DNA from: an uncultured Eubacteriales bacterium
GTDB taxonomy: Bacteria > Bacillota > Clostridia > Saccharofermentanales > UBA5734
Assembly: GCA_903835065.1 (NCBI GenBank)
Contig: CAILLO010000077.1
Location: 131,807-195,806, forward strand
Direction: 5' to 3'
Length of the DNA stretch: 64,000 bases
The translations under genes and the position numbers were made by a program. Shown here piece after piece: positions 63,389-64,000 of the stretch (position 1 is its first letter; each line of letters starts with the position of its first letter). The notes under the pieces were generated by a model that was given only the letters and a program-made list of their open reading frames with translations, ran no database searches and was not told the origin of the DNA.

Positions 63389-64000
63389 TTACTTCTGGCC
63401 GAGGTTCTCGCCCTTGGCGAGGGCGGCCTGGGCGGCGGCGAGACGGGCGATCGGCACGCGGAAGGGCGAGCACGACACATAGGTCAGGCCGATGTTGTGG
63501 CAGAACGTGATCGAGGAGGGGTCGCCGCCGTGCTCGCCGCAGATGCCGAGCTTGATGCCCGGGCGCGTCTGCTTGCCGAGGTCGCAGGCCATCTTCATGA
63601 GCTTGCCCACGCCGACGGTGTCGAGCTTGGAGGTCGGGTCGGCCTCGAAGATCTTGGCCTTGTAGTAGTCGTCCAGGATGCGGCCGGCGTCGTCGCGGGA
63701 GAGGCCGTACGTCATCTGGGTGAGGTCGTTGGTGCCGAAGCTGAAGAACTCGGCCTCGGTGGCGATCTCGTCGGCGGTCAGGGCGGCGCGCGGGATCTCG
63801 ATCATCGTGCCCACCATGTACTCGAGCGTCACGCCGGACCTGGCGATGATCTCGTCGGCGGTCTTCACGATGATGTTCTTGACGAACTTGAGCTCCTTGA
63901 TGTCGCAGACCAGCGGGATCATGATCTCGGGGACGATCGTGTTGCCGGACTTCCGGATCTCGATGGCGGCTTCGATGATGGCGCGGGTCTGCATCTCGCG
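63389..64000 (-). CDS. ppdK: pyruvate, phosphate dikinase, C-terminal part
   Basis: The visible ~202 residues are the end of the PEP/pyruvate TIM-barrel domain; the gene continues past the right edge (codons before the internal Met read Arg-Glu). Diagnostic motifs: [53 protein letters not shown] and the catalytic cysteine motif [18 protein letters not shown] interconverts pyruvate and PEP using ATP/PPi, common in anaerobes with PPi-linked glycolysis. It ends GENLGQK; proS follows 87 bases later. Confidence 0.96.
   Translation of the reverse strand, partial: REMQTRAIIEAAIEIRKSGNTIVPEIMIPLVCDIKELKFVKNIIVKTADEIIARSGVTLEYMVGTMIEIPRAALTADEIATEAEFFSFGTNDLTQMTYGLSRDDAGRILDDYYKAKIFEADPTSKLDTVGVGKLMKMACDLGKQTRPGIKLGICGEHGGDPSSITFCHNIGLTYVSCSPFRVPIARLAAAQAALAKGENLGQK

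Overview
The window is a GC-rich (roughly two-thirds G+C by eye), gene-dense chromosomal stretch of a Bacillota-type anaerobe, most likely a Clostridia-class lineage; I cannot place it to family. The evidence is Gram-positive housekeeping order (DUF177-rpmF, rpsU-yqeY, recJ-rel, typA, der next to DUF512), a bacillus-type LexA box, RNase J, TmcAL, DUF1934/DUF2007 and a BlaI/M56 pair. Acetate kinase, phosphotransacetylase, PPDK, a corrinoid protein, HypA/HypB and radical-SAM proteins point to anaerobic metabolism. No rRNA, tRNA, CRISPR, IS element or prophage was seen. Most long extra frames in the ORF track are high-GC shadows.

Layout. 1-1.4 kb: start of a B12/radical-SAM gene divergent from a DUF2089-membrane pair, with overlapping palindromes between them. 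1.5-3.8 kb: GH4 alpha-galactosidase and a divergent AraC regulator. 3.8-9.5 kb: a minus-strand operon DUF5692-hypB-Fe-S/FAD oxidoreductase-hypA, divergent from a FadR-type GntR gene. Each transcript start carries a TGGTnnnACCA site. The oxidoreductase is split by a one-base frameshift in a G4 run. 9.6-11.3 kb: LexA-controlled DNA polymerase IV with a small partner. 11.4-15.1 kb: glycogen phosphorylase, with a LacI/MalR-like operator in its promoter, and a WYL regulator. 15.2-18.4 kb: A24 peptidase, CPBP protease, TauE/SafE transporter, Dabb protein. 18.3-26.2 kb: a long minus-strand housekeeping series (DUF177, rpmF, DUF512, der, typA, mltG, trhP). 26.2-28.5 kb: pta-ackA behind a promoter whose spacer contains C8.

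28.6-33.1 kb: DUF5317, a membrane HD-GYP phosphodiesterase, and a 436-base gap. That gap holds a 25-codon hydrophobic-peptide ORF missing from the ORF track, a leader able to hide its Shine-Dalgarno, and three TGTAA repeats exactly 20 bp apart. A conserved 231-residue protein and a membrane-anchored protein follow. 33.1-38.9 kb: tmcAL, tyrS, rpsT, RNase J with a long disordered N-terminus, and a small membrane protein. 39-45.6 kb: corrinoid protein with a PocR/AraC regulator, then rel and recJ. 45.6-49.9 kb: rpsU-yqeY, BlaI with an M56 sensor carrying three repeats, and a leaderless rsuA. 49.9-56.3 kb: degenerate J-domain membrane protein, lysS, greA, a Tritrichomonas-type IMP dehydrogenase, and a CTP synthase whose glutaminase cysteine is glycine. 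56.3-64 kb: DUF2007, DUF1934, murI, ddl, a PfkB kinase, an RluA synthase, proS and the end of PPDK.

The most promising unusual items are the hidden peptide locus near 30.6-30.9 kb, the glutaminase-dead CTP synthase, and the GntR/hypAB/DUF5692 regulon. All promoter and operator calls are by-eye motif matches.
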